Notes: generated by a model from the sequence alone, not told the origin. Positions 34,781 through 51,026 are shown, counted from the stretch's first letter. The stretch is 64,000 nt of DNA from Henckelia pumila (GCF_033568475.1 NC_133120.1:98541180-98605179); one strand, 5' to 3'. Translations and numbers: made by a program.

Positions 34781-36893
34781 TGTAACGCCCGAAATTATTT
34801 AATTTTAATCCGAGAATAATTAATTTGGGAATATTTGGAGTTTTGATTTAAATTCTAATATTCTTAAATTGATTAGGATTGAAAATTGAATCAATGAGAA
34901 GCTGAGGACCAAATTGCAATTTTTGAATAGTTGAGGGGCTAAAGTGCAAATTCCATTACACTTATCAGAATTTGGTTGAAGATTCAGCATGTACACGTGT
35001 GGTTCACCACTTCTTCATCAAAGTATTCAGAAAACAAGAAAGGAAACCGAGAGCAAAGATTTTCATATTTCAATCTTCATCTTCAAATTCACATATCTTG
35101 AGCTACGGACATCCGATTTCGATTTCGAAAGATGTTTTGGAATCCTCTCGACAAGACCTTCGATTTGATGTAAGTTTCTTCTTTGCTCATCAAGGTTGGA
35201 GAAGTCGAATTTGACAGATATCAGATATTGATATGAAGTGTTGTTGTTAAGCTTCGATCTTTTGTGTTCTTGAGATTGGATTGAAGATTGATTGTTATAT
35301 CTTGTTCTTATGATCTCCAGCTATGATTCGATTGTTTTACCTGCTGTTATCTTGAAGATTATGTTGGTTTTGAATCGTATATAGCTGTTATTGGTATTGA
35401 GATGTTCGGAATCGCCGAAATAATACCGATATGCCGTCGAACTCTTGATTTGAAGTGATTTGCTATTGTTTTTGGATTCCGGAGTTGCTGAACTATTGAT
35501 TGATGATTCCTTGATTGTTATGCTATTGTTTCAGTGCATAAATAGAGTATATAAACTCAAGAAGTCTACTCCGAAACCGATAGAAGATAGAACAAGGTTG
35601 GTAGAGTTTGCTTTGAAGTCTTGTTGAAGTTTGGATTGAATTTGAGCAGATTTTGAGATGAGTTTGACGATTGATTTTGTACAGAGTTGGACAAGCTAGA
35701 CGACATTCTATACATCACGTTTGAAAGGTAAAAGTGGACTATTATTTGATTGGGAATACAACTCGAGATGGTTTGTATCGAGTTCCCCTAAATCACATAC
35801 TTGTTTGATTATTTGCTCTTATGTATTTTACTTTGAGTTATTGAATAAGTATTGATATAATGAATGCCTTGATGATGATATATACGTTGCATTCATCTTG
35901 AAAACTTAGTCTTTGATTTTGAAATGAACGGAAACGTTCGAATAGACGATTTGAGGAATTGTATATGTATGGCCTGGGTGTTTGTTTTAGCCTAGCGTCT
36001 GATTTGCATATATGATTGCTTCAAAGTCTAGAGAAGAAAGATAAGTAACCCCACCTCGATCGGGAGAGTCGATGGATTAGTTATGATATCTACTTCTCGG
36101 GATCCCAACTGATGAATGATGAGACGAGCCTTGTTTTGAAAACATGCATTGTATTTACTTTTATATCATGATCTTGATATATGTCGTTATGCATGTTTAG
36201 TTGCTTTTACTGGAAAATCTATTTCTCACCGGAGTTATCCGGCTATTTGTTGGGTTGTATGTGTCATGACGATAGGCGGAAGTGGATCCGGGCAAAAGCG
36301 GAATTGAAGAACAAGGGATGAGAGATTAGCGTGATGATCCGGTATAGAACTGAAGTTGCTGTCTTTTATGTTTAGAATAAGAGTTAAGGCTTTGAATTAG
36401 TAGACTTGAACTTTAGTTAAAGTGTTGATAGTTGATCTTGTACAAACACTTGAAATGGATGTTCTACTCTTGCCTTGAGTTGTTAATGTATATATATGTT
36501 GTTGACTTGATATGATTTATATACCAGGATGATGCTTTCGGGAGTTGATACAACCTGTTTAGAACTTGATTCTTACTTTATGCATGTTTTAGTAGATTAA
36601 AGGTTCAAGTTGGACAACAAGTTTTAAAGCTGGTTTTGAGCTGCGTTTTGTGGGCAGGAAACTGCCCAGGGCCGCGCCCGAGCTGCAGAAAACAGCAGCC
36701 CGAGCGCAGCCAGGGCAGTTGGCTACTGTTTTGACACCAACAGGGTGCGCCCGAGCGGCGCATTTCAGCCGCTCGAGCGCAGCCCATTAAAAAAAAAAAA
36801 TTCCAGCTTTGAATGCTTGGTGTTAGCTTATCTTTACTTCATGATCTTGGATTAATTTTGTGAATTTGAGAGATTAAGAACCGGGTCGTCACA
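34781..36893 (+). repeat. Solo LTR, TGTAACGCC gypsy type, TSD ggatt
   Basis: 2113 bp, TGTAACGCCCGAAATT to CGGGTCGTCACA, flanked by ggatt at 34776-34780 and 36894-36898. No internal region or second LTR, so it is the product of LTR-LTR recombination. It shares layout and short matches with the LTRs at 102 and 4732: CACCTCGATCGGGAGAGTC, TCGGGATCCCAA, ATCCGGCT, and a GC-rich block followed by an A-run near the 3' end. It is a related but different family. Confidence 0.92.
36670..36778. repeat. Paired GC modules in the solo LTR
   Basis: GCCCGAGC cores at 36676-36683 and 36698-36705, then 36749-36756 and (GCTCGAGC) 36771-36778. Both pairs are exactly 22 bp apart start to start. The block is followed by a 12-A run, as in the gypsy LTRs at 102 and 4732. 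Confidence 0.85.
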
Positions 36894-36898
36894 GGATT

Positions 36899-40058
<3,160 letters not shown>

Positions 40059-41186
40059 ATTTGCAGTTTTAAATTAAATAAATTGATGAATAAAAATTGA
40101 ATGAATTTGGTGATCGATTCGATGGTGTATGGGTTTGTTTTGCTTGGGAAATATCCATCTTTCTTGGTTTTTGCCCATTTGCTGGTGTCTGATCTTCAAT
40201 TTTCATTTGTTAATTAGATTTGTCTTCCCTTATCATTTATTTATCACCCTCGATTATCACTGGAGTACAAAAGATACTCTTTGTTTTTTTTGCCTGAAGA
40301 AAAACAAACTATTGATTAGATGAATCAATAGTAGCTATACATCTATGGACTAAGATGAGTAAACTCTTTCAATTCAAGAAAGACGAAACAAATTGTGCTC
40401 AACAATGAGTTACAGAGATTGTTTTCTTTTGTGTGTTAGAGATACTAGGAAGTTTTTATGAGTTTTTTTCTTAGCAAAAATGCACAAAATTTCAAAATTA
40501 CTAATATTACTTTATTAATAGACGCATAAGCCTTGTGTTTGTGAACTAATTGTAACGCACAATGAGAAAATGAAAAATCATTATGTCAAATGTATAAAAC
40601 TCTGCCCCTCTTGGTTTTGGATTTTAGGTCAACAAACTTTGTCAAAAGTATAATTTTAATTTTGTGTAATCAAGTCGGATTGAATTCAGTTTATAAATGA
40701 AGCACAAGTTGTATTACATATTTACATGGCATAGATAAAAATGGTGTGTGTATATATATTGGACCACTAACAATTATTGCCTAAAACCAGGCCGAAAGAT
40801 TTCACTAAGGAAAGCCCAAATCTTTAAATGTCCAGTGAAACCATATCTGAGCCTCTTATCCTTATCTATACTCTATATACACTATACTATTATTAGTGAC
40901 CGCAGCACACGTTTTGTGTGTGCAATATAATATATATTAATGACCGTGATATATGATTTTTACGTGTTTGATAATTTGATATATAAAATAGAGATAAGTT
41001 GTAAAACAATTTTGTAAATAATTTAATAGGAATTGATAAATGATGATTTTTTTTTTTAAAAAAAAGATAAAGATAAAAGGAAATAAGGTTGTTAGAAAAA
41101 AGAGAGTATAATTTAGTCATTTAAGATCTAACATAAAATAGATGTGTGTTAAATTTAAGGGTAAAATAGAAAAAAAAAATTGGTGT
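40059..41186. other. THI1 3' flank and intergenic
   Basis: AAATAAATTGATGAATAAAAATT right after the stop probably holds the polyadenylation signals. The rest is AT-rich without recognised features. Confidence 0.5.
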
Positions 41187-41191
41187 GATTT

Positions 41192-41783
41192 TGTCACGCC
41201 TCGGGTCCAAGCCCGCGCCTGCGCGACTACGCACAATGAGCCCTTATAGCAACTACTTAATATTCGTTCTCGCTTTACGAAAATGATTAACTCAAGTTGC
41301 TATAGAAGTCCATTGTAGTTCATTATAAATTAATTTTAAATCTTTGATTTTTTCACATGTGGGACAGATGTATCACAATTACCCCTCCTTCAACTCCTTC
41401 AGAATGCGACGTCCTCGTCGCGACCTGATCCCTCGATCCACCAGCACCAAAAATCTAGAGGTGGCTCATACGGGTTCAAGAGGTGGCTTCCATCATATAG
41501 CACTTTGCCCAGCAGGTTCAAGAGGTGGCTCACACGGACGTAGTACTTTGCCCCGCATAGCAATTATTTCCTTGGGTCATCCAGTTGGTGACCGTCTCTG
41601 ATATCATTCTGTCACGCCTCGGGCCCAGGCCCGCGACTGCACACATGAGCCCCTATAGCAACTATAGTATTCATTCTCGTTTTACGAAAATGATTAACTC
41701 AAGTTGCTATAGAAGTCCATTGTAACTCATTATAAACTCATTTTAAATCCTTGATTTTTCTCATGTGGGACAGAAATATCATA
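41192..41783 (-). mobile_element. TRIM (miniature LTR retrotransposon), TSD gattt
   Basis: 592 bp. Terminal direct repeats are 41192-41377 (186 bp) and 41610-41783 (174 bp), both starting TGTCACGCCTCGGG on the plus strand. They share TTTACGAAAATGATTAACTC and GTTGCTATAGAAGTCCATTG. The element reads on the minus strand: next to the right repeat is TGATATCAGAGA (41593-41604), close to the tRNA-Met primer site; next to the left repeat is GAAGGAGGGGTAAT, a polypurine tract. Flanks gattt at 41187-41191 and 41784-41788. The interior of about 230 bp has no coding. One repeat has TG mutated to TA. Confidence 0.85.
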
Positions 41784-41902
41784 GATTTGACACACCAAAA
41801 TCGGTTAGTCTAAAAGGTTAAACTATTATAACATATTATAAATATAAAAGTTGAGTGTCATGTGCTTTATAGTAACTCTTTTGGTGTATTATGAGTCTTA
41901 TC

Positions 41903-44900
41903 TGAAACATCCTAGAACTTCTAGTGATTTTTTTTTTTTTTAAATAACTCTCTAACTATAAAATAATAAATATAAATATATATATGCCCATACATATATA
42001 TATTGTACTTTAAGAAAATACTTTACTTAATTTAAAATACATATACACAATAAATACAATAAAAAGTACTCGCATGCAATTAAATACTTAAAATTAATTA
42101 CTAAATAATCATTCATAAGATTGCCATAATAAAATTCCTAAATAATATTTCTTTCACCAAGATTAATGAAAACTTAGAAAATAAATACTTAAATCTAAAA
42201 TCCATGCAGGTACGGAAAATCTATAATAATAAAACATATGCGGAAATAAATGTTCTAGTCTCAACATAAAATTCATCTTAGAGCAATGGTCACGGGTTCT
42301 AGCCGCTGGATACTCATACGCCCTCGCCGCCAGTCGGAAACACATTAACTTCATTAATATTCTGCTCACCTGCACCATTTAAATCTAGTGAGCCTAGAGG
42401 CTCAGCACGTTCTATCCTTATATAACAAAATGAAACCACACACAAGCACACATCATATAAAATACGTGAATATAAATATACGTGCATGATCTTAAAAATA
42501 TATGCATATAGACATGAATAAATAATTATAATGCTTCATCATCATGCTAAACATAAACATCACATTTAATAAATCTCATAAAATGTCTTATCATAATTTC
42601 TTAGTTCTCAACAGGTCGTATCCATGTCGGTGGCATCATACTGAGCGATTGATCAATCTATAAACCAACGTACGCGGCGGTGGGGTTTCCACCTCTGTGC
42701 TGCCACTTCACCAGCCCTCTCAGCTGGATCCATAAGCTCATCATACTTATACATCATTAGGAAGGTCACCGGGCCCAGGTATCCCGGCCTCCAACCACAT
42801 CACTTTCCACCTTCACTTCAACTTCCATAAAAATATTTTTTTCTTAACATGCAATTAAACTTATCATAAAAATTGTTACATAATGCATGAACATAAAAAT
42901 TCTCATTTATTTCTTTATTTTCATGAAAATTTGTCCGTAAATATATATTTAATTTATTTTCTTAAAAATCAAACTTATATATTTAATAAAATGCATGCAT
43001 GAATTAAATATATATTTACGGATGTTTATTTTTCCATGGACTTGTTCGAGCTGCTGACCACTTAACTTAAACTCATCAATTTCTAGACTGACTCAAAAAC
43101 CCAAAAGCCCAACCTAAACTGGCCCATTAAGTTTCATGGCCCCCAGGCCCATGAAAAACTAATGGGCTCACTTAAAAACGTAATTTAAGTTCATTAACTA
43201 ATTAACTTAAAATTAAAATTAATAAAGTTAATAATTAACCGTTAACTTATAAATTAGACCGCTAAAATTTCTCAACCCGACACACTTGGCCCAATAATTC
43301 TCATGGATCACACGGCCCATGACAAATTAGAGGGCTCGCCTCATTATTTATTAAAGCCCATTAAATTAGTCCAAGTAATTAATCAACCCAACCCATTAAT
43401 TTACTAGCTTAAACTCTTAATTAATTAAAATAAAATACTCATGATAATAAAAATCTAGACCCGGACTAAAAATATTTGACCCATCATTTTAGACCCGAAC
43501 CGGACCCGGATCCAAGGACCCAAGCCCGGCCCAAGAACACCCCAAACCCACGGCCCACTCACCCAAGACCCAACGTGACCTCCCATTCTCCCCTCTTAAC
43601 TCCTCACGGCCGAGCTCCCCTTTCCCCCTTGCTACAACCCAGCTCCGGCCACCCCTGGCCGGAGCGCCGCCGGCAGGACCTCCCCAGGGTCTTGCCGGTC
43701 CACCTAGACCAAGCCAAACCCAACCTCAATCTAAGCAAGAACCCAGCCGTCCCCTACTTCCCGGACCTGCTGCACAGATTGCACAGCCACGCCCCTTAGC
43801 CTTTTCTGCCCCGCTCCGGCCACCACCGGCCGGAGCTCCGACCCGTGAACCATCCCATGATTTCGGGGTGACCCTAGGACCAAGCCTGGCTCGAGCCCAG
43901 ATCCTGCAAGAAGAGACCGAACCCCTTCTTCCCCTTACCATCCTGCACGCACGGCTCCCGTACCAGCGGCTCTTAATCCCGAGTCCGGCCCGTTCAGACT
44001 CTTTCCACCCACATCAACTGACCCTATGGGACCCTATGACGACCCCAATACATACACCAGCAGCTTCGATTTGTCCATGAATCAAAAACGACGTGAAACG
44101 TGAAACTCATGCAGAAAACGTGAAACCCATGCATGATCTTGTAAGATTTTTCATTCAAGCATAATATACATGAATCAACATATCAATCAGATAAAAATCA
44201 GTGTACTACGATTTAAACGGTGAGCAAGTAGGGAATCGAAACGTGCCTTGAGAATTATTTAGACGAAACGACGTAAACGACACGTATCGGGCCCGCCGGG
44301 ACGAACGGATCTTCCAAAAACTCCAAAAACTTTTAACGATCGGCTATGGGGTGGGTTTTCTGTTGAAGGAACGATGAAGGGAGTGGGAGAAGATTGAGGA
44401 GGCGGCTAGCAAGAAAACGTGAATGGAGGTAGGAGGATTAGGGTAGATTTTTAAGATAATCTAGGTTTAATAAATAAATAGATAATTAGGATAATTAAAT
44501 ACTCAAATTTTAAATTTTAAAAAAATACATTCTAATTTGCTAAAACTAAGTAAATCCCGAAATTATAAATAATTGGATTTTTAAAGCTTAATAAAAGTCA
44601 TTAAAATGACTTATTTTGGGTAAAAACGGACATATAAATATACATATATATAAATACCATAATTTTCTTAAAATCTTACCTTAAAATAATATTTTAAGGC
44701 TCCTAAAAATCTCATAAAATATTTTGGGTGAAAACTAACATCTCGTCCGTCCACGGTCCCGCCTACGCGATCATAAAATAAGATTTCTCAAATAAATTCA
44801 TAAATCACATCAAACAGATTTAAATGCCGAAAGAAATTATTTAAAACATGCAAATAAATCACATAATTTAAATAATCATTCATAAAAATAATTTAACACA

Positions 44901-44976
44901 TTTTTACATTATTTTAAAATTATTAAATTCCCTAATTATGCATGCGGATTTACGTGACGAATTTTTAGGCGTTACA
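41903..44976 (-). repeat. 3.07-kb solo LTR on minus strand, TSD ttatc
   Basis: On the minus strand it starts TGTAACGCCTAAAAATT (44976) and ends GGATGTTTCA (41903). Flanks are ttatc at 41898-41902 and 44977-44981. No second LTR, primer site or pol inside. TGTAACGCC links it to the gypsy LTRs at 102 and 34781. The interior has a GC-rich zone (about 43540-44060) with two GCTCCGGCC hairpins. Frames there have no family features. Confidence 0.85.
43642..43836. repeat. Two identical GC hairpins with 6-nt loops
   Basis: GCTCCGGCC / GGCCGGAGC arms at 43642-43650 and 43657-43665, and again at 43813-43821 and 43828-43836. Each encloses six bases (acccct and accacc). They lie 171 bp apart inside the minus-strand solo LTR. 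Confidence 0.9.
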
Positions 44977-44981
44977 TTATC

Positions 44982-47569
44982 ACATGTCAAAAATCAGCAT
45001 CCAATTTCACTTTTTTTGTCCACCTTTTTTCGGATCAGAATCCCCTATTGTGGGGATCCCACATTAGGGGGTGCTGACAGCACACCTCTCCATTTTTTTT
45101 TTTTTCTTTTTCGTTTGTTTTTGTTTTTCAAATATTTCTATTGTTTTTAATATTTTAAATTACATCAACGTGTTTCTTTTTCTTTCTTTTTTTTATTTTT
45201 TTAAAACAAAATTGGCTTTTATTATTTTCTAATCTATCCAATTTTATTTTTTTTAAAAAAATATATTTTGTTATATGAGAAAGATTTTTACTTTTCATTT
45301 TTACTGGTTTTCTTTTGCCTCCTATTTTTTTTCTCCCTATTTCTGCATGATCAACTCAACTGTTTATTTTGTCTTTTTAATTTAAGTTTTTAAAAATTTT
45401 TAATAGAGAATGATGTTCGAATATATAAGGTTCGATTTTTTTATCTTTTATTTGTCTGATTTTCTTCTAATTGTTTGGCTGCTGATTTTTTATTAATAAA
45501 ATGTTATGTTAAAAATTACTAGATAAATTTTGATAAATATATTGTCAAATTGCACTTCTTATTTTAAATATTTGTTCTAATTAGATAATTTTAAATATGA
45601 ATTAATTAAATTATTAAATAATTTTTTAAAAATACTCTAAAGTAAAATGTCATTTCATGATTGTACTATACGATCATTTTAATAATAAACAATTATGTAA
45701 ATTCGACAATTAATTGTTATCTGGATTGAAAGACAATAATATTTTGCTCAATCTATTAATAAAATATATTATAACCTTATTTCATGGAGTGTCGAGAATC
45801 TCGTCGGGATCATGTTTTATTATCGATCTCTCTCTCGATATTAATTGGAACGGAAAAAATCCCAAAAACTCGGGTAAAAAAAATATCGGATTGAGATTTT
45901 TTCGGAACGAGGATGTGATCAGATTCGGTAAGGGTCAGTATTTCAAAAATATTTGTCACACTTACAATATTTTTAAAAAGAAATAACATTGGATAAATTA
46001 GAAATAATAAAAGCCAATTTTGAATAGTGGAGATTTTACGTAATATAATTGTAAATGATGTCCGAAATTTATGGAGAGCAAGCTTGTCCATAGCAAAGTT
46101 CTAATATTTTACTCTCTTGCTACACTATCTCATTAAAGTAGAACTTCAGTGAAATCTAACTTAAATTTACAATTATGTTTATATCGTATCATTTTAAGTG
46201 AATGTTTTTTTGTTTAATAATTTTTTAAATAAATTTAATTATATTATTAAGGGATTTTTTTTACATATTTTAATTCTATTAAGAAAATGATATTAAATTA
46301 TATTTTAAGTTTTTATAATTTTTTTATATAAAAATAATGACGTTTATTTGTATGTGCTCAAGTGCTAATTGATAATATCTACAAAAGATATAAATTACAA
46401 ATTAAAAATAAAGATGTCGGGGAGTGAGAGGGAGAGAGGGAACATTTTAGGAATTCCACAATTAATATTTGTATTGATAAGATGAATGCATTGCTTTCTA
46501 TATTTAAGTTTAAATAATTAATGCTATGCCGTAAATATGGCAAACTTAATTCGAGCCACATGTAATATAATAAAGGGGAGATTTTGAAAAATGACATTGG
46601 TCAACCAAATTTTTTGATTTATGACCTTCTTTCAAAAAAAAATTTGCAAAATGACCTTCAAATACAAAGAAAATGCAAAAACAAAATAAAAAAAAAATTA
46701 AGAAGGTTATATTTCCAAATCATGGTCAAACGGAAGTTATTTAGTTAAATAAATCCTATAATAAAGCATATTAGAAATTTTGATGGGAGAGCACAAGTCA
46801 TCTTTCACAGCTAATTCATCACTGTCTAGTGCTTTTGTTAATACCAAAATTCATCAAGAAATAATTCAAGAAAGAATTTATATGACTAGGTTTTCAATCT
46901 TTATTGAATATATATTTTATTTTATGGAACTTAAATCCAAATTATCTCATTCTATATTTCGCAAATCTAATGAATAAATTTTGAACCCCGATTTAACTTG
47001 AGTTTTAAAACTTCTATCCAAATTAGTTCATTCTTAGAGAGTTAGAGTACTTTCAAGCTGGGCGCTGGCTACAAAATTATACCTCGAACGCAGCATTTTA
47101 ATCTGCAATCTACGAGGTACAAAAACGTGCTTCCAACAATGAAACAAATCTTATAATGTATTATTATATTATTAGCAATAATAGGACTGCATAGCTGGCA
47201 TATGCGCTGTATTTCTATATATGCGATATCGAAGAATATTTTTTTGGTTTATTTATTATTATTGAATTGAATTCAATTTTCTTAATGATAATAATGTTCG
47301 CTGTGGTTTAACAATTTTCTTAATAGAAAATCTAACAACTAAGAAATGATTATTGCGGTGGATGTACTATTCTTGGTAATGACTATACTCGAAAATCTAC
47401 ATATCATACATATAGTATCATAATTTATATATAAACCCAAAATTTTAACGCAATAACATGTAAATCACGTATAAATCCCGTATTTCATAAATCATGGAGA
47501 ATTACTGTCATTTGATTATACTTGCTCGATGTATTATCATTGTCTCTGGTTTTGCGATAATTTTTTGAT
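44982..47569. other. Intergenic, no gene seen
   Basis: Very AT-rich. At 45042-45070 a hairpin CCCCTATTGTGGG / CCCACATTAGGGG is followed at once by the palindrome GTGCTGACAGCAC (45071-45083), an arrangement like 32469-32511. The rest shows no coding beyond chance frames. Confidence 0.5.
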
Positions 47570-48597
47570 CTGCAAAATTTCTCTTTCCCCGTCTCCTTCA
47601 ATTCAACCCCCACCCATTTTGAGGGAGATTCGGTGGTGCTCTTTCTCTCTCTCTCTTCTTATTCTTCATCGGTTTCTTGTTTCTCTCTCCTTTCCATCCC
47701 CTCCAAACAACCCCTTGATGCATATCACAGTTGAATCTCGCCGCTGAAATTACCAAGAATCCACATTTTCTTGCGTTTTCATTACATACCCGTATCCTTT
47801 TTTGTGTGTGTGTATGTGTGTGTGTGTGTAAATCCTCGTTTTTTTTTAATTGAATTTGGCCTGAAACTGCATGCATGCTTATCAAGATATGCATATGTCT
47901 ACAGTATTGGAAGAGTTATGGGGATTGTGAGCAGGAGGAGAGGAGAAGAAGCTTCCCTGTTGAATCTCCTTTCTCCCTGTGTCATTTCTGTTGCTTGATC
48001 ATAAGGTACATGTTTTATTTCATGATCCTGTTCTGTTTTTCATTCGGTAAACTGAAAACAACAAATCATATTGCATGTATATTATGCAATCATTTTATGT
48101 TTATGTTCATCAAATTCTTGATTTTTAATGTTGAAAGGTGAATCTTTTGTTTGTTAACATAATGACGACGGCATACGAAGATTACAGTTTGATTTGTGAA
48201 TGTAAAACTTGGATTTGCTTCTTGTGAAAAATGTTCATAATGCGAGAATGCAATCTGGGCGAGTTTTGGGGGGGGGGGGGGGGGTTGGGTTGGTGGGGTG
48301 GGGTGGGTTTGAATTAATCTATTTGGGAGCAAATTTAGCCTTTCTTTAAGAAGATGGAGTGCCGATTTCCAAAAAGCTAATCTCTTGTGCACTTTGATGT
48401 GAAATCCATTTCTTTTTTTGCTCTTTCAAATTTCTAGATGAGAAGAAATGGGGAATGATTGTTTATGATCCCGCGATGCGTTTGCTTTTGTCAATAGGCA
48501 AAGGAACAGTTCTTGCATTTGGTGGTTCTTTCTTCTGCATTGTGCTCCATATCTTTAAAGAGAGCAGCTTTGTTGGAGGAGTTTCACACTGAACATT
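47570..48597 (+). other. Leader region of the RIC gene
   Basis: A C/T-rich stretch (47580-47710, ctctctctctcttctt) looks like a transcribed 5' leader, probably interrupted by an intron before the ATG at 48598. It contains a GT microsatellite (about 47803-47829) and a run of 17 G at 48268-48284 followed by four more G-tracts. Confidence 0.45.
48268..48307 (+). promoter_or_regulatory. Potential G-quadruplex in RIC leader
   Basis: G17 followed by TTGGGTTGGTGGGGTGGGGTGGG. Four or more G-tracts of at least three with 1-5 base loops meet the usual quadruplex pattern. It lies on the coding strand, about 300 bases before the ATG. Whether it is in an exon or an intron of the leader is unknown. Confidence 0.6.
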
Positions 48598-50673
48598 ATG
48601 GGAACAAAAATTAAAGGGATTTACAAAGGATTCAAATATGGCCTTTCTCAAATCTTTGGTATGCCCCCCCAAATCCTTTTGTGCATATTCTTTCAAATAT
48701 TTTCTACACATCTTGTGTTGGTTGAATTTTGCTTACAATTTCCATAGTCGAGGTGGACCCGGTAGAGAAAGGGGGAATGAGCTAGGGTCACTCGACTCAC
48801 TCCTAAGTAAAACAAAATTTGATCTTTATTCATAGGCTGATGTGTTTCGATCACTGAAGAAATCGTCACCTGGCCTTCCCTCATATACCCTGGATATGTG
48901 TGGGTTCGAGTTGGAAGGCTTTGCATTTCAACTTGCTAATAGTTAGAGCTATTGGATCTTTTTGCCACTAAGACCTATGTTTTGTGATTTTTCTCATAAT
49001 TTAACAAAAAAACAACATGGTTTATTGGTTTTGAAGTTGTGAAGGAGCGGGAGATTGAGATCGGGTACCCCACAGACGTTAAGCATGTGGCACACATTGG
49101 GTGGGATGGCCCTTCTGGGAATGCACCTACTTGGGTATGTTGATCCGTTGATTTGGTCTTGTTCGCTCGTGCGTAGCTTTCTATTCCGAATTGAAAAGCT
49201 TTGACTCGTTTGTTTGTTTGTCGATCTGTAGATGAATGAATTCAGGACTGTGCCTGATTTCACGACAACGTCGATTGGTAATTCGGGATCTGCACTTTCT
49301 CCATGGTCATCTCAAGGTTAGTTGTTGACACTAAGTGCTCTTGTATGGTTTCTTTAAATACAAGATTGAGTTGTTTGAGTAATTACATGTAGTGTTCCAT
49401 AATTCAAGAAACGAGCACAGTTGATCTGTAGATCTATTCATCAAGAACAGAGTCCCTGTTCTAGCATGAATAAGAATATATCACGGGTTGCACTTCTGAA
49501 TGGAAAATGATAAAATTGTCCTATGTATTTGTTGTACTTCTAGTCTTATTTATTTTTTTTTAACAAGAAAGATGAAGTTAAAAAAGATTCTTTTACTGAG
49601 CTTTTTGGCTGATTGTTCACGAGATGTTTTAATATTGATAGGTTCTGTCAAAGCTTTGGCCATTGAATTTCTCCTTTTTTTTTCCATTGGCCAAGCATAT
49701 GGGACGAACCACTTGGCCTTTTTAAACATAAAACTATAGATGTCCCACTTTTTACAAGAGCGAGTTTGGGATTTAGTGGTATTCTAATATGATCAGAACA
49801 GAAGGTTTATAAGTTATAACTCCTGCAAGCTCTACTGTTTTTATATCTGGTTCAATCGGTTCGTGGATCTTAGTTAATGGCTTGTCGCATCGGGCGCACG
49901 ACCAACATTTGTACACCTTGAAACTCCCTTGAGCCTTTCCAACACGACATGCTACTAATTCCTTTGATCTGGCCTAAGATTTGTATCGGCTACCATGTCG
50001 AATTATGTGGGGGATGATCTATTCTATGCATATTTCGAAGTGAGATTAATTTGGACCAAGTACTCTTGTGATGGATTCTTTATTCATTTATAAGAGAATG
50101 TTTGTAATCACTAAAAAAAAAAGTGATTGTTAGCTTTTGACTTAAAAAAATATTTTTGTGTGTTTCTTAAATCTAGATTATGTGTTAGCTTATGTTTAAC
50201 TTAATTGAAATCCAAAAGCTATTCATATGGTGATTATGATTCTCCAAAAGTGATTCTAACAAGAAGGTCATTGCTAAAATCATTCTAATCACTTATTTAT
50301 CAAACACTACCAAACCTTGATTTTTAGATTTTCACATTTATTTCCAAACACTACCAACTTTTGATTTTTCTTAACTTTTTTATAATCTATAAATTAATCA
50401 CTTTTACAAAATCACAATCTATTGCAAACACTCCTTAATTTGTGGACAGATTATGGAGAATCCGGGAGGCAGCAATCAGGTTTCGAGGCGTTAAAAGAAC
50501 CGTCCGCGGAACTGCCTGGCATCAAGAAAAAGCAGAAACGGAAGAAATCAAAATCTACTTCATCGCCAAAGTCTAGTTCATCTCATTCGTCGAGAACATC
50601 GAGAGCAGCAAAATCGAAATCCAAACTCGTGGGAGAAGGCGGCACAAAACCAGTTAACATGGAAGTTGCGTAG
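48598..50673 (+). CDS. RIC: ROP-interactive CRIB protein (RIC10/RIC11-like), 4 exons
   Basis: An effector of plant Rho (ROP) GTPases: the CRIB motif binds active ROP at the plasma membrane and relays it to cytoskeleton or vesicle traffic (family knowledge). Exons: 48598-48658, 49037-49134, 49232-49316 and 50450-50673, with GT-AG introns and 155 residues in one frame. N-terminus MGTKIKGIYKGFKYGLSQIF, then CRIB at about 29-45 (IGYPTDVKHVAHIGWDG with the ISxPxxxxHxxHxGWD pattern). Next is GPSGNAPTWMNEF, typical of the small RIC10/11 group. The tail is Lys/Ser-rich (KKKQKRKKSKSTSS). Acceptor 49037 is the least certain boundary. Intron 3 holds a MITE-like insert. Confidence 0.88.
50100..50440. mobile_element. 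MITE-like insert in RIC intron 3
   Basis: AGAATGTTTGTAATCACT at about 50095 and, inverted near 50434, GGAGTGTTTGCAATAGATTG are related ends. Inner copies of CAAACACTACCAA and gtgatt..aatcac add pairing. The TGTTTGCAA end resembles the Tourist-like MITE in the HD-ZIP gene at 62769. Exact ends not fixed. Confidence 0.5.
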
Positions 50674-51026
50674 GTACTTACTTGAAGCAAATTCAAGAAT
50701 CTGAATCGAAACAAGAATCCTCGTGCCAACCGAATGTCGTTCCGATGCTACGAAAGTATGTAGAAACTTTGTGTATTAATGTAGCAGAGTGCGTTGTGAA
50801 GATGATCTGAGATCAGACTCAAATTTTTATCTTTTTTTTTTTTTTTTTTTCAAATTTAATTATATGTTTGTGTTGTTTCCTTCGAGGAAAGGCCATGTAA
50901 AGAGGTAACAGTTGTTAGTTTTGGCTTGCTTCAGTTATTACATTTCGTTATTATCGTATGATCAATGAGGATAGAAATTATGCATAAATCGTAATATTAA
51001 TTTGGTTCTAACATTTAACAAATAAT
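50674..51026 (+). other. RIC 3' untranslated region and flank
   Basis: Follows the TAG at 50671-50673. A T-run (about 50830-50850) and AT-rich sequence are seen; no clear polyadenylation site assigned. Confidence 0.4.

Noticed and set aside
43476..44080. Pro/Arg-rich frames in a GC-rich zone
   Set aside because: They lie inside the minus-strand solo LTR, overlap on both strands and have no family features.
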